A DNA stretch of 6,880 nt from NCBI GenBank assembly GCA_900554385.1, contig USHE01000096.1:1-6880 (forward strand), in the 5' to 3' direction. The notes beneath the pieces are model-generated. The model worked only from the letters and a program-made list of their open reading frames with translations. It was not told the origin of the DNA and made no database searches. Numbering within the stretch: position 1 is the stretch's first letter; each line of letters starts with the position of its first letter. Shown piece by piece: positions 1-5,467 of the stretch. The position numbers were made by a program, and so were the translations under genes. Source of the DNA: an uncultured bacterium (lineage in GTDB: Bacteria > Cyanobacteriota > Vampirovibrionia > Gastranaerophilales > Gastranaerophilaceae).

Positions 1-2
1 TA

Positions 3-389
3 ATAAAAATCACAGGTATAACCATACTTGACCCGATAATTGCAATTGTAGTCGCATCATTTATATTACGTGCTGGAATTAGTATTTCACGAACAACTTT
101 AAATAATCTGCTTGACGGTTCACTTCCTGCGGATGAACTCAATAAAATCGGAATTTGCATAGACAGTTTTAAGCAAGATGGAGTTATTGACTACAAGGAT
201 TTGAAAGCCAGAAGTGTAGGACCGGGAAAACAGATTGAAATAACTCTGATTATGCCAAAAAATATGACAATAGAATGCTGTCATGATATTTGCGACAAAA
301 TAGAGGAAAAAATTAAAAATGAATTCGGGTCTTGCAATATCTCAATTCATGCCGAACCGGAAAATTGCCTTACACATATTTCCAATTAA
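3..389 (+). CDS. Cation diffusion facilitator (CDF) metal exporter, C-terminal part (5' truncated by window edge)
   Basis: This is the end of a proton-coupled divalent metal exporter of the cytoplasmic membrane (CDF/cation efflux family, as in CzcD, ZitB and FieF). The open frame runs from the left edge with no start in the window, so the N-terminal membrane helices and the metal-site His/Asp residues are not visible. What is visible is the last membrane helix (DPIIAIVVASFILRAG), then the family linker ISISRTTLNNLLDGSLPADE, then the cytoplasmic C-terminal domain with DYKDLKARSVGPGKQIEI and a closing SIHAEPEN. This order and the LLDGSLP motif are typical of the family. Metal specificity cannot be told. 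The C-terminal domain carries several cysteines (ECCHDIC), which could bind metal, but that is inference. The gene converges on bioB, with only 5 bases between the two stop codons. Confidence 0.85.
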   Translation: MKITGITILDPIIAIVVASFILRAGISISRTTLNNLLDGSLPADELNKIGICIDSFKQDGVIDYKDLKARSVGPGKQIEITLIMPKNMTIECCHDICDKIEEKIKNEFGSCNISIHAEPENCLTHISN

Positions 390-394
390 GAAAT

Positions 395-1318
395 TTATTT
401 TATTTTTTTACCGAGTTTTTTAACAGTTTCAACATCTTCGTGAGGTTCTTTGCCTATTGTGGTAAGATAATTACCTATCAAAATACCCTCTACACAAGAC
501 ATTAAAGCTTTTTCCTGATTTTCCTGCGATAATCTCATTCTACCGCCGCAAAAACGCAATACTGCATTTGGATTGGCAATTTTAAATACGGCAAGAGTTC
601 TCAAAATATTTTCTTCATCTATCTTATCGTGATAATTTTCAAACGGAGTTTCCGGGATTGGCATAAGAATATTTATTGGAATACTATCCGGTTCAATTTC
701 TGCAAGTTCCATTGCCATTTCTACACGCTGCTCAACAGTTTCTCCCATACCAAGAATAACTCCGCAACACAGTTCCATTCCGTATTTTTTAACCAACCTA
801 CAGGTATTTTATCTATCTTCCCACGTATGAGTCGTACAAACACTCGGATAATAGGATTTTGAGGTATTTATATTATGGTGAAATCTCTTTAAACCTGCAT
901 TTGCCAAAGCTTTTGCCTGTTCTTCATCCAATATTCCTATTGAGGCACAGCTTTTAATCCCATCGACATTATTTACAGCTTTTATTAATGCTACGACTTT
1001 ATCAAAATCTTCTTCATCAGGAGTTTTGCCGGATGTTACAACCGCAAATCTGTCGGCGTTATTATCTCTGGAATGCTCAGCAGCTTTCACAACACCTTCA
1101 ACCGGAATAAGCGGATATGATTCTATATCTGTTCTGTAATGAGAACTTTGGGCGCAATATTTGCAATTTTGTGAACATTTCCCGTTACGTGCATTCACTA
1201 TTGAACAAAATTCTACGGTATCTTTAATGTATTTGGAAGAAATTTTCAGCAATTCATCCAAATCCATATTATACAAATTAAGCAATTCTTCTTTTGATAA
1301 TTTCATTCCGGCTGTCAT
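395..1318 (-). pseudogene. bioB: Biotin synthase BioB, interrupted by one in-frame TAA
   Basis: BioB is a cytosolic radical-SAM enzyme that inserts sulfur into dethiobiotin, the last step of biotin synthesis. The start is ATG 1318, behind GGGAGGA at 1325-1331 with suitable spacing. The radical-SAM cluster motif is C48, C52, C55 (CSQNCKYC), followed by AQSSHY. Later come HHNINTS, ELCCGVILGMGET, SIPINILMPIPETP and LRFCGGRM, all in family order. Codon 170, after THTWEDR, is TAA (809-811). The same frame continues straight on with NTCRLVKKYG, so this is a point nonsense change, not a frameshift. Counting through, the product would be about 307 residues, near the usual length. E. coli has Leu at this place, so TTA to TAA is the simplest origin (inference). 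Without readthrough the product lacks half the barrel and should be inactive. A sequencing or assembly error is the main alternative. Confidence 0.85.
809..811 (-). other. Premature in-frame TAA stop inside bioB
   Basis: On the minus strand the codons read GAT AGA TAA AAT ACC TGT AGG TTG GTT AAA, giving D-R-stop-N-T-C-R-L-V-K. Both sides are in the same frame and both match BioB without a gap. The downstream part has no ATG or ribosome binding site for a separate second protein; the nearest candidate start is TTG at 794-796, with nothing convincing upstream. Confidence 0.8.
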
Positions 1319-1324
1319 AACAAA

Positions 1325-1331
1325 TCCTCCC
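1325..1331 (-). promoter_or_regulatory. Ribosome binding site of bioB
   Basis: GGGAGGA on the minus strand, six bases before the ATG at 1318. It decides the start at 1318 over the internal ATG four codons later, which has no such site. Confidence 0.75.
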
Positions 1332-1341
1332 TGACGAGGAA

Positions 1342-1370
1342 ATATTATGCCAAATACAGCTTGAAGTCAA
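1342..1370 (-). promoter_or_regulatory. Sigma70-type promoter of bioB
   Basis: Minus strand -35 TTGACT (1365-1370), a 17-base spacer, and -10 TAATAT (1342-1347). Transcription would start near 1335, leaving a leader of about 17 bases that contains the ribosome binding site. The promoter fills the short gap after the stop of the upstream gene, so bioB need not depend on it. I see no BirA-type biotin operator palindrome across it. Confidence 0.7.
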
Positions 1371-1373
1371 ATT

Positions 1374-1802
1374 TTACGGAGTTGGCGTCGACTTTTTCTT
1401 AAAAATTTTATTCCAGCCATCTTTACAAAATTGACAGAAATTATTCCAGCCGTTTTTTATTTTTGTAGTATCAAAGTTTTTTACTTTATTAGTTAAATTG
1501 GAAATCCCGTTCTTTACGGATGGCATACCTTTCAACTTACTCAACCCGAAAATACCAAGACCTGCAACGAGAACTCCAAATAAAAGTTTTTTCCACATCG
1601 GATTTTGTGACTTTTTAGAAGGATTACTATGAACCATATAGTCTTGCTGCGGTTGTTGAAGATTTGTGTTCGGAGGAAGCGAAAACTGTGGACTCCCCAT
1701 ATATCTAGGCTGTGTTCCGGTGATAAATGCAGCTCCGTCATAATCCAAAATTCCGTTCGCTGCTGCCATATCAAGAGTATTCACTAAATTTGGTGATAAC
1801 AT
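1374..1802 (-). CDS. Unrecognised small protein with one membrane helix
   Basis: I do not recognise a family. The start is ATG 1802, preceded by AAAAAAGG at suitable distance; a longer frame from TTG 1832 has no ribosome binding site. The product is 142 residues in four parts. The N-terminal block, about residues 1-37, looks folded or conserved (ILDYDGAAFITGTQPRYMG). Residues 38-66 are a Pro/Gln/Asn/Ser-rich linker. One hydrophobic helix with glycines lies at about 71-90 (KKLLFGVLVAGLGIFGLSKL). The basic C-terminal tail has two similar segments around NGWNNFCQF and DGWNKIFKK, with cysteines at 123 and 126. No signal peptide is seen, so it is likely a single-pass or membrane-associated protein. 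It lies upstream of bioB on the same strand and divergent from the glycosyltransferase gene. Function is unknown, but codon use matches the neighbours and supports a real gene. Confidence 0.65.
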   Translation of the reverse strand: MLSPNLVNTLDMAAANGILDYDGAAFITGTQPRYMGSPQFSLPPNTNLQQPQQDYMVHSNPSKKSQNPMWKKLLFGVLVAGLGIFGLSKLKGMPSVKNGISNLTNKVKNFDTTKIKNGWNNFCQFCKDGWNKIFKKKSTPTP

Positions 1803-1916
1803 ATTTCCAACCTTTTTTAGAATAAAGCACAAATCTGCTTTAGCTACACATTTATATAAAGTTATATTTTTATTTTTAATTGCTTTTTTAGCGTGTGTTT
1901 GTTAAATTTTATTAAT
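1803..1916. other. AT-rich divergent intergenic region
   Basis: This gap separates the divergent starts at 1802 (-) and 1917 (+) and should hold both promoters. It contains TATA-rich stretches around 1850-1880, but I cannot pick a convincing -35/-10 pair on either strand. No operator palindrome, RNA gene or riboswitch is evident. Confidence 0.4.
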
Positions 1917-3551
1917 ATGAAAGATTTTTTTATTAACAAAAAATTACTCAATGTATTGTGGATATTGTCTATTGCTGCTTTGATAATTTTTACGGGACAC
2001 TATTCCAACATTCTGCTTGATGTCGGCAGGGAGGTTTATTATCCTGAAAGAATTTTGGAAGGCAAACTCTTATACAAAGACCTGTTTAATATTTACGGTC
2101 CTTTTGCATATCAATGGAATGCGTTATTGTATGCAATTTTTGGCACAAAACTCTCCACTCTATACTTTTCAGGAGGAATTTGCTCTATCGGAATAGTCAG
2201 TGCAATTTACTTAATTTCGGACAAATTTTTCTCAAAATCGTTAAGCTTTGCGTTTGGATGTCTTACTATTGCAACAGGTATTTGCGCTCCGCACTTGTTT
2301 AATTTTACATTTCCGTATTCACAGGCAATGCTTTTTGGAACTGTTGGATTTTTGTATTCTTTATTTTTTATGCTCAAATTCAACGAAACAAAAAATTCAA
2401 AATTTTTATATTTGTCAGCATTACTTGCCGGTTTTTGTGCGGTAAATAAATATGACTTCTTACTATATTCCGTGTTTGTTTTCGGGATTGCTTGTTTTAC
2501 AAGAAACATCAGATTTATTCTAAATGCAATAACGTGTTTTGCAATAGTTCCGCTGATTTCTTTCGGAATTCTTTTTATACAGGGCGTAAACTTTGTACAT
2601 CTGCTTGATACTGCACAAGTTTTAAATAAACTGGCAAAAACTAACACTTTAAAATACTTTTATTCTATTCAGGGAGTATTTTTCAACAAGCAAATGCTCA
2701 CACTCTGGCCGATTAGTGCAATTAAAACATTTTTACTTGCCGGCGGATTATTTTTAGGGATAAAATTATTCGATATAAATAAGATTTACGGATGGGTTGT
2801 AACATCTTTATTTACTATACTTACGTTAATTTTTACAACCCCTGCAAATTACGTATTTGTACTTCCTGCACTGTTAATTGCCAGCTTATTCAGCACAAAA
2901 AATTTCAAAAAAAATTCTCAATTACTAATACTTATACTCGCAGTATTATCCGTCAGCGTAAAATCTTTTCTCAGCCTGACTCCAATGAATTATGGAAACT
3001 ACTGTTTTGTTATCTCGCTAATTTCAGCATTTGCACTTCTGCTTTCTTATATAAATAAAAAATATCAAAAAAGTGTTCTGATTTTTATTTCAGCAACCGC
3101 ACTTTGCTTTTTCGGAATGTTTTCTTACAACAGGATTTTCCACAATAACGAGAGAATTTCAGTCCCGCGCGGAACTGTTTACACAAATTCTCAGGACGCA
3201 AACGCAATTCTGGAACTTCTCGGATACATCAAGTACAAAAAAGTAAAAGACATTGTGATTTATCCTGAAGGTTTGCTGTTAAATTTTCTTTCCGATACAA
3301 AATCCGATGACTATTTCAATTCATTAATACCTTTGTATGAAGAAGTTTTTGGAGATGAAAGACTGATTGATTACTTCGCCCAAAAAAGACCTGAATATTT
3401 TGTAATGAGTAATCTTAACACTAAGGATTATTATTTTGAAACCATCTGTGTAAATTATGCAATTCCTTTCTGCAAGTTTATCTCTATGGAATACAAACCC
3501 GTTGAAGGTATTGATTACGGCAGAAGATTTTTAATTTATAAACGCTATTAA
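1917..3551 (+). CDS. Polytopic GT-C (GT39/ArnT-like) glycosyltransferase
   Basis: This looks like an integral membrane glycosyltransferase of the GT-C fold, which moves a sugar from a polyprenyl-phosphate donor to an acceptor outside the cytoplasm. The evidence is architecture. A first membrane helix lies at about residues 10-27. It is followed by an outer loop with an acidic residue in the place used by these enzymes (D35, in ILLDVGREVYYPERILEG) and by LLYKDLFNIYGPFAYQWNAL, a pattern typical of this superfamily. About ten more hydrophobic helices follow, to about residue 410, then a soluble tail of roughly 130 residues. I start it at ATG 1917 (544 residues). A GTG eight codons earlier is possible. 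Neither has a Shine-Dalgarno sequence, which is unusual beside the strong sites of bioB, metG and dnaN. Donor and acceptor cannot be told; lipid A, a polysaccharide or a surface protein are all possible. metG follows 45 bases later on the same strand. Confidence 0.65.
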   Translation: MKDFFINKKLLNVLWILSIAALIIFTGHYSNILLDVGREVYYPERILEGKLLYKDLFNIYGPFAYQWNALLYAIFGTKLSTLYFSGGICSIGIVSAIYLISDKFFSKSLSFAFGCLTIATGICAPHLFNFTFPYSQAMLFGTVGFLYSLFFMLKFNETKNSKFLYLSALLAGFCAVNKYDFLLYSVFVFGIACFTRNIRFILNAITCFAIVPLISFGILFIQGVNFVHLLDTAQVLNKLAKTNTLKYFYSIQGVFFNKQMLTLWPISAIKTFLLAGGLFLGIKLFDINKIYGWVVTSLFTILTLIFTTPANYVFVLPALLIASLFSTKNFKKNSQLLILILAVLSVSVKSFLSLTPMNYGNYCFVISLISAFALLLSYINKKYQKSVLIFISATALCFFGMFSYNRIFHNNERISVPRGTVYTNSQDANAILELLGYIKYKKVKDIVIYPEGLLLNFLSDTKSDDYFNSLIPLYEEVFGDERLIDYFAQKRPEYFVMSNLNTKDYYFETICVNYAIPFCKFISMEYKPVEGIDYGRRFLIYKRY

Positions 3552-3563
3552 TAATTTTATGAT
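3535..3563 (+). promoter_or_regulatory. Possible weak promoter of metG
   Basis: TTTATA (3535-3540), a 17-base spacer and TATGAT (3558-3563) upstream of metG. The -10 matches well, but the -35 is poor and lies inside the end of the preceding gene. The -10 lies inside a perfect AT-only dyad apart from its centre (AATTTTAT, G, ATAAAATT; 3553-3569). Confidence 0.3.
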
Positions 3564-3596
3564 AAAATTTTAATGAAAGAATAAGAGGAAATAAGA

Positions 3597-5168
3597 ATGG
3601 ATAAATTTTACATAACAACAGCAATAGACTACGTAAACGGCGCACCTCACATAGGACACGCTTACGAAAAAATTCTTACAGATATCATAGCAAGACACTT
3701 TTCACAAAGAACTGATGATATGTTTTTCTTAACAGGTACTGACGAACACGGTATAAAAATTCAAAAAACTGCCGCCTCAAAAGGTATTACTCCAAAAGAA
3801 CTTTGTGATGAAAATGCACAAAAATTCAAAGATTCCTGGAAAGCTCTTGATATCAATTATAACAAGTTTATCAGAACAACTGACGATTATCATAAAAAAT
3901 CTGTTCAAAAAATATTTAAAAAACTTGTTGAAAAAGGTGATATTTACAAACACTCTTATGAAGGTTTGTATTGTACCGGATGTGAATGCTTCCTTAATCC
4001 GAAAGATTTAACTGAAGACGGACTCTGCCCTGATCACTTAAAAAAACCGGAAGTTGTAAAAGAAGAAAACTATTTCTTTAAACTGACAAAATACAAAGAT
4101 GCAATTATTAAACATATAAAAGAAAATCCTGATTTTTTACAGCCTTCGTTCCGTGCAAACGAAGTCCTTAACCAGCTTGAAGATATTCAAGACATTTCTG
4201 TTTCCCGCGCAAAATCGAATGTTCAATGGGGTATAGATGTTCTTGATGACCCTGAGCAATCCATCTATGTTTGGATTGACGCATTGTCAAATTACATAAC
4301 CGCACTCGGCTATGATACTGAAAATAACTCTGAAAACTTCAATAAATACTGGCCTGCAGATGTTCACGTTATAGGTAAAGACATTTTGAAATTCCACAGT
4401 ATTTACTGGCCTGCATTCCTGCTTGCACTGGATTTGCCGTTGCCTAAACACATTCTTGCGCACGGCTGGATTACAATTGACGAAACTAAAATGTCTAAAT
4501 CTCTCGGAAATGTAATTTCTCCAACTTCTGTTCTTGAAAACTTTGAACTAAAAGAACCTGATGCTTTCAGATATTACATGGCAACATCTGCACCTTGCGG
4601 ACGTGACGGAAATTACTCGGATGAAGATTTTAAAGAAAAAGTAAACGCACACCTTGCAAACAGCATGGGTAACTTATTAAACAGAACGCTGTCTATGCTT
4701 GTAAAATACTTTGACGGAGTAGTGCAGCCTAAAAACTTTGCACTTGTTGACGGTGCAAATGAACTTTTGAAAAAAGCACTTGGCACTGTAAAAATTGTAG
4801 AAAACCACTTCAATCATTTTGAAGTGGCAGAAGCTGCACAGGAAATTATCGGTATTGTTGATATGACTAACAAATTCGTAACTGACAATGCACCGTGGAC
4901 TCTTGCAAAAGAAGGTAAAATGGATGAGTGCGCTCAAGTATTGACAACTGTTTTGGAAATTATGTGCATTGTATCGGCATTGATTTATCCATACTGTCCT
5001 AATATTGCAGCGTCTATGGCTAAACAATTATCGTTCAATTTGAGCGTAAAATTAGACGATTTAACATCCGATAACATCAAAGAGGGTAAACTTATATCAA
5101 AAGAAGAAATAACCCCTGTATTCCTCCGTGTAGACTCGGAATTGGCTGACAAATCCTCTAAGAAATAA
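3597..5168 (+). CDS. metG: Methionyl-tRNA synthetase
   Basis: This cytosolic class I aminoacyl-tRNA synthetase charges tRNA-Met with methionine using ATP, for both initiation and elongation. It starts at ATG 3597 behind AGAGGA with seven bases of spacing. The HIGH motif is at residues 18-21, in YVNGAPHIGHAY. TGTDEHG follows, then a single zinc knuckle with C126, C129, C144 and H147 (YCTGCECF, then GLCPDH). WIDALSNY starts at residue 226 and the KMSKS loop is at 298-302. The anticodon-binding helical domain carries NAPW at 431-434. At 523 residues it ends after the anticodon domain and lacks the C-terminal EMAP II-like tRNA-binding domain found in longer forms such as that of B. subtilis; short forms are common. 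It converges on dnaN, with the signal-rich 5169-5467 gap between them. No T-box leader is present. Confidence 0.97.
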   Translation: MDKFYITTAIDYVNGAPHIGHAYEKILTDIIARHFSQRTDDMFFLTGTDEHGIKIQKTAASKGITPKELCDENAQKFKDSWKALDINYNKFIRTTDDYHKKSVQKIFKKLVEKGDIYKHSYEGLYCTGCECFLNPKDLTEDGLCPDHLKKPEVVKEENYFFKLTKYKDAIIKHIKENPDFLQPSFRANEVLNQLEDIQDISVSRAKSNVQWGIDVLDDPEQSIYVWIDALSNYITALGYDTENNSENFNKYWPADVHVIGKDILKFHSIYWPAFLLALDLPLPKHILAHGWITIDETKMSKSLGNVISPTSVLENFELKEPDAFRYYMATSAPCGRDGNYSDEDFKEKVNAHLANSMGNLLNRTLSMLVKYFDGVVQPKNFALVDGANELLKKALGTVKIVENHFNHFEVAEAAQEIIGIVDMTNKFVTDNAPWTLAKEGKMDECAQVLTTVLEIMCIVSALIYPYCPNIAASMAKQLSFNLSVKLDDLTSDNIKEGKLISKEEITPVFLRVDSELADKSSKK

Positions 5169-5185
5169 AACTTATACATATAGGG

Positions 5186-5213
5186 TTGAAATTTCAAAAA
5201 AATACGTTATAAT
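5186..5213 (+). promoter_or_regulatory. Sigma70-type promoter for a plus-strand antisense RNA
   Basis: TTGAAA (5186-5191), a 16-base spacer and a perfect TATAAT (5208-5213), starting 18 bases after the metG stop. There is no plus-strand gene downstream: the next 250 bases hold no plus-strand reading frame of note and dnaN is on the other strand. The expected product is therefore a short RNA beginning near 5220, antisense to the small minus-strand gene at 5260-5331. Confidence 0.6.
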
Positions 5214-5226
5214 AAAAATATCAGGC

Positions 5227-5246
5227 GCGCGGATTGCCGTCCGCGC
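5227..5246. terminator. GC-rich hairpin, probable 3' end of the small-peptide mRNA
   Basis: A 7-bp stem GCGCGGA/TCCGCGC with a 6-base loop, conspicuous in an AT-rich setting. Read on the minus strand it is followed after a few bases by ATTTTTATT, so it could end the peptide mRNA. Read on the plus strand the tail is only CTTTAAAT, a weak metG terminator. It is also the 5' stem-loop of the predicted antisense RNA. Confidence 0.45.
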
Positions 5247-5259
5247 TTTAAATGCCCGA

Positions 5260-5331
5260 TTAGATGATATTAAGCACTATGATTATTAACAATAATAAGA
5301 TTAGTGCTTTTTCGCTTACAGCGAATATCAT
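5260..5331 (-). CDS. 23-residue hydrophobic membrane peptide (candidate type I toxin)
   Basis: ATG at 5331 and TAA at 5260-5262 enclose 23 codons. The peptide starts MIFAVSEKALILLLL and continues III-V-L-N-II, so it is a short polar N-terminus with one Glu-Lys pair followed by a single hydrophobic helix of about 15 residues. The ribosome binding site is exceptional (GAAAGGAGGTGA at 5337-5348, core AGGAGG eight bases from ATG) and a promoter lies about 85 bases upstream. Such tiny Leu/Ile-rich peptides with strong translation signals are typical of type I toxins (Ibs, Fst/Ldr, TxpA and related holin-like peptides), which insert into the inner membrane. The convergent antisense promoter supports this. 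A leader peptide is unlikely because no gene follows on the same strand. I do not recognise a specific family, and a non-toxic small membrane protein remains possible. Confidence 0.55.
   Translation of the reverse strand: MIFAVSEKALILLLLIIIVLNII
5272..5312 (+). terminator. Hairpin plus T-run ending the plus-strand RNA
   Basis: AAGCACTA (5272-5279) pairs with TAGTGCTT (5302-5309), with the T-run at 5308-5312. The intervening bases form a small inner hairpin (ATTATT 5282-5287, AATAAT 5291-5296). It lies inside the peptide gene but in antisense orientation. It could end both the antisense RNA and metG readthrough. Confidence 0.5.
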
Positions 5332-5336
5332 TTTTA

Positions 5337-5348
5337 TCACCTCCTTTC
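5337..5348 (-). promoter_or_regulatory. Near-perfect Shine-Dalgarno site of the small peptide
   Basis: GAAAGGAGGTGA is complementary over its full length to the usual 3' end of 16S rRNA (TCACCTCCTTTC), far longer than the sites of metG, bioB or dnaN. The core is eight bases from the ATG at 5331. It is the main evidence that this very short frame is translated. Confidence 0.7.
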
Positions 5349-5383
5349 AAGCGTATATCGCGATTTTCAGTCTGTTGCGCTCG

Positions 5384-5439
5384 AAAAAGGTAAACAGGGC
5401 ATACCCTCGTGCTTAATCTTAGCAGGGTATGTCCTGTTT
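5384..5439 (-). terminator. dnaN terminator: 16-bp inverted repeat with T-run
   Basis: On the minus strand, downstream of the dnaN stop, AAACAGGACATACCCT (5439-5424) can pair with AGGGTATGCCCTGTTT (5407-5392) with one mismatch and a 16-base loop. ACC and five T (5388-5384) follow. This fits an intrinsic terminator for dnaN. Because the peptide promoter lies within it, the same repeat could also act as a DNA operator. RNA from the internal promoter contains only the second arm, so it would not terminate itself here. Confidence 0.65.
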
Positions 5440-5444
5440 GTCAA
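5416..5444 (-). promoter_or_regulatory. Extended -10 promoter of the small-peptide mRNA
   Basis: Minus strand -35 is a consensus TTGACA (5439-5444), with a 17-base spacer and -10 TAAGAT (5416-5421) preceded by TGC, an extended -10. Transcription would start near 5409, giving a leader of about 75 bases before the peptide ATG. The promoter sits inside the large inverted repeat at 5392-5439: one arm fills most of the spacer and the other covers the start of the transcript. Confidence 0.6.
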
Positions 5445-5467
5445 TATTTTATCGGAATTATTATTAA

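Larger units (their letters stand above)
5220..5312 (+). ncRNA. Predicted cis-antisense RNA (candidate type I antitoxin RNA)
   Basis: The start is predicted from the promoter at 5186-5213 and the end from a hairpin plus T-run. The RNA would be about 90 bases with two stem-loops: a GC-rich one (GCGCGGA at 5227-5233 with TCCGCGC at 5240-5246) and an 8-bp one (AAGCACTA at 5272-5279 with TAGTGCTT at 5302-5309, tail TTTTT). It is fully complementary to codons 7-23 of the peptide gene on the minus strand and to that gene's 3' untranslated region. It would leave the ribosome binding site and first codons unpaired. This is the converging, 3'-overlapping layout of TxpA/RatA- and BsrG/SR4-type systems (family knowledge). 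Both the RNA and its role are inferred. Part of this hairpin pair could instead simply end metG transcripts. Confidence 0.45.

Noticed and set aside
809..811. TAA as a reassigned sense codon
   Set aside because: Other genes in the window (metG, dnaN, the CDF exporter) end at TAA where their families normally end.
395..1318. Two separate genes for the two halves of biotin synthase, or a frameshift
   Set aside because: Both halves are in the same frame around a single TAA, and the second half lacks an ATG and a ribosome binding site.
1319..1373. BirA operator or biotin-responsive element upstream of bioB
   Set aside because: No long palindrome with the GTTAAC-type arms is present; only a simple promoter and a short leader are seen.
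2207..2647. 146-codon minus-strand frame inside the glycosyltransferase gene
   Set aside because: It is a shadow of the plus-strand gene, with low-complexity content, no ribosome binding site and no protein-like pattern.
5260..5331. Small hydrophobic frame as an attenuation leader peptide
   Set aside because: No gene follows on the same strand; metG is convergent. The peptide has no run of one regulatory amino acid tied to a biosynthetic operon.
5336..5348. Thirteen bases identical to the 3' end of 16S rRNA (ATCACCTCCTTTC) on the plus strand, suggesting an rRNA fragment
   Set aside because: No other 16S sequence is nearby. It is the reverse complement of the near-perfect Shine-Dalgarno site of the 23-residue peptide gene, which explains it fully.
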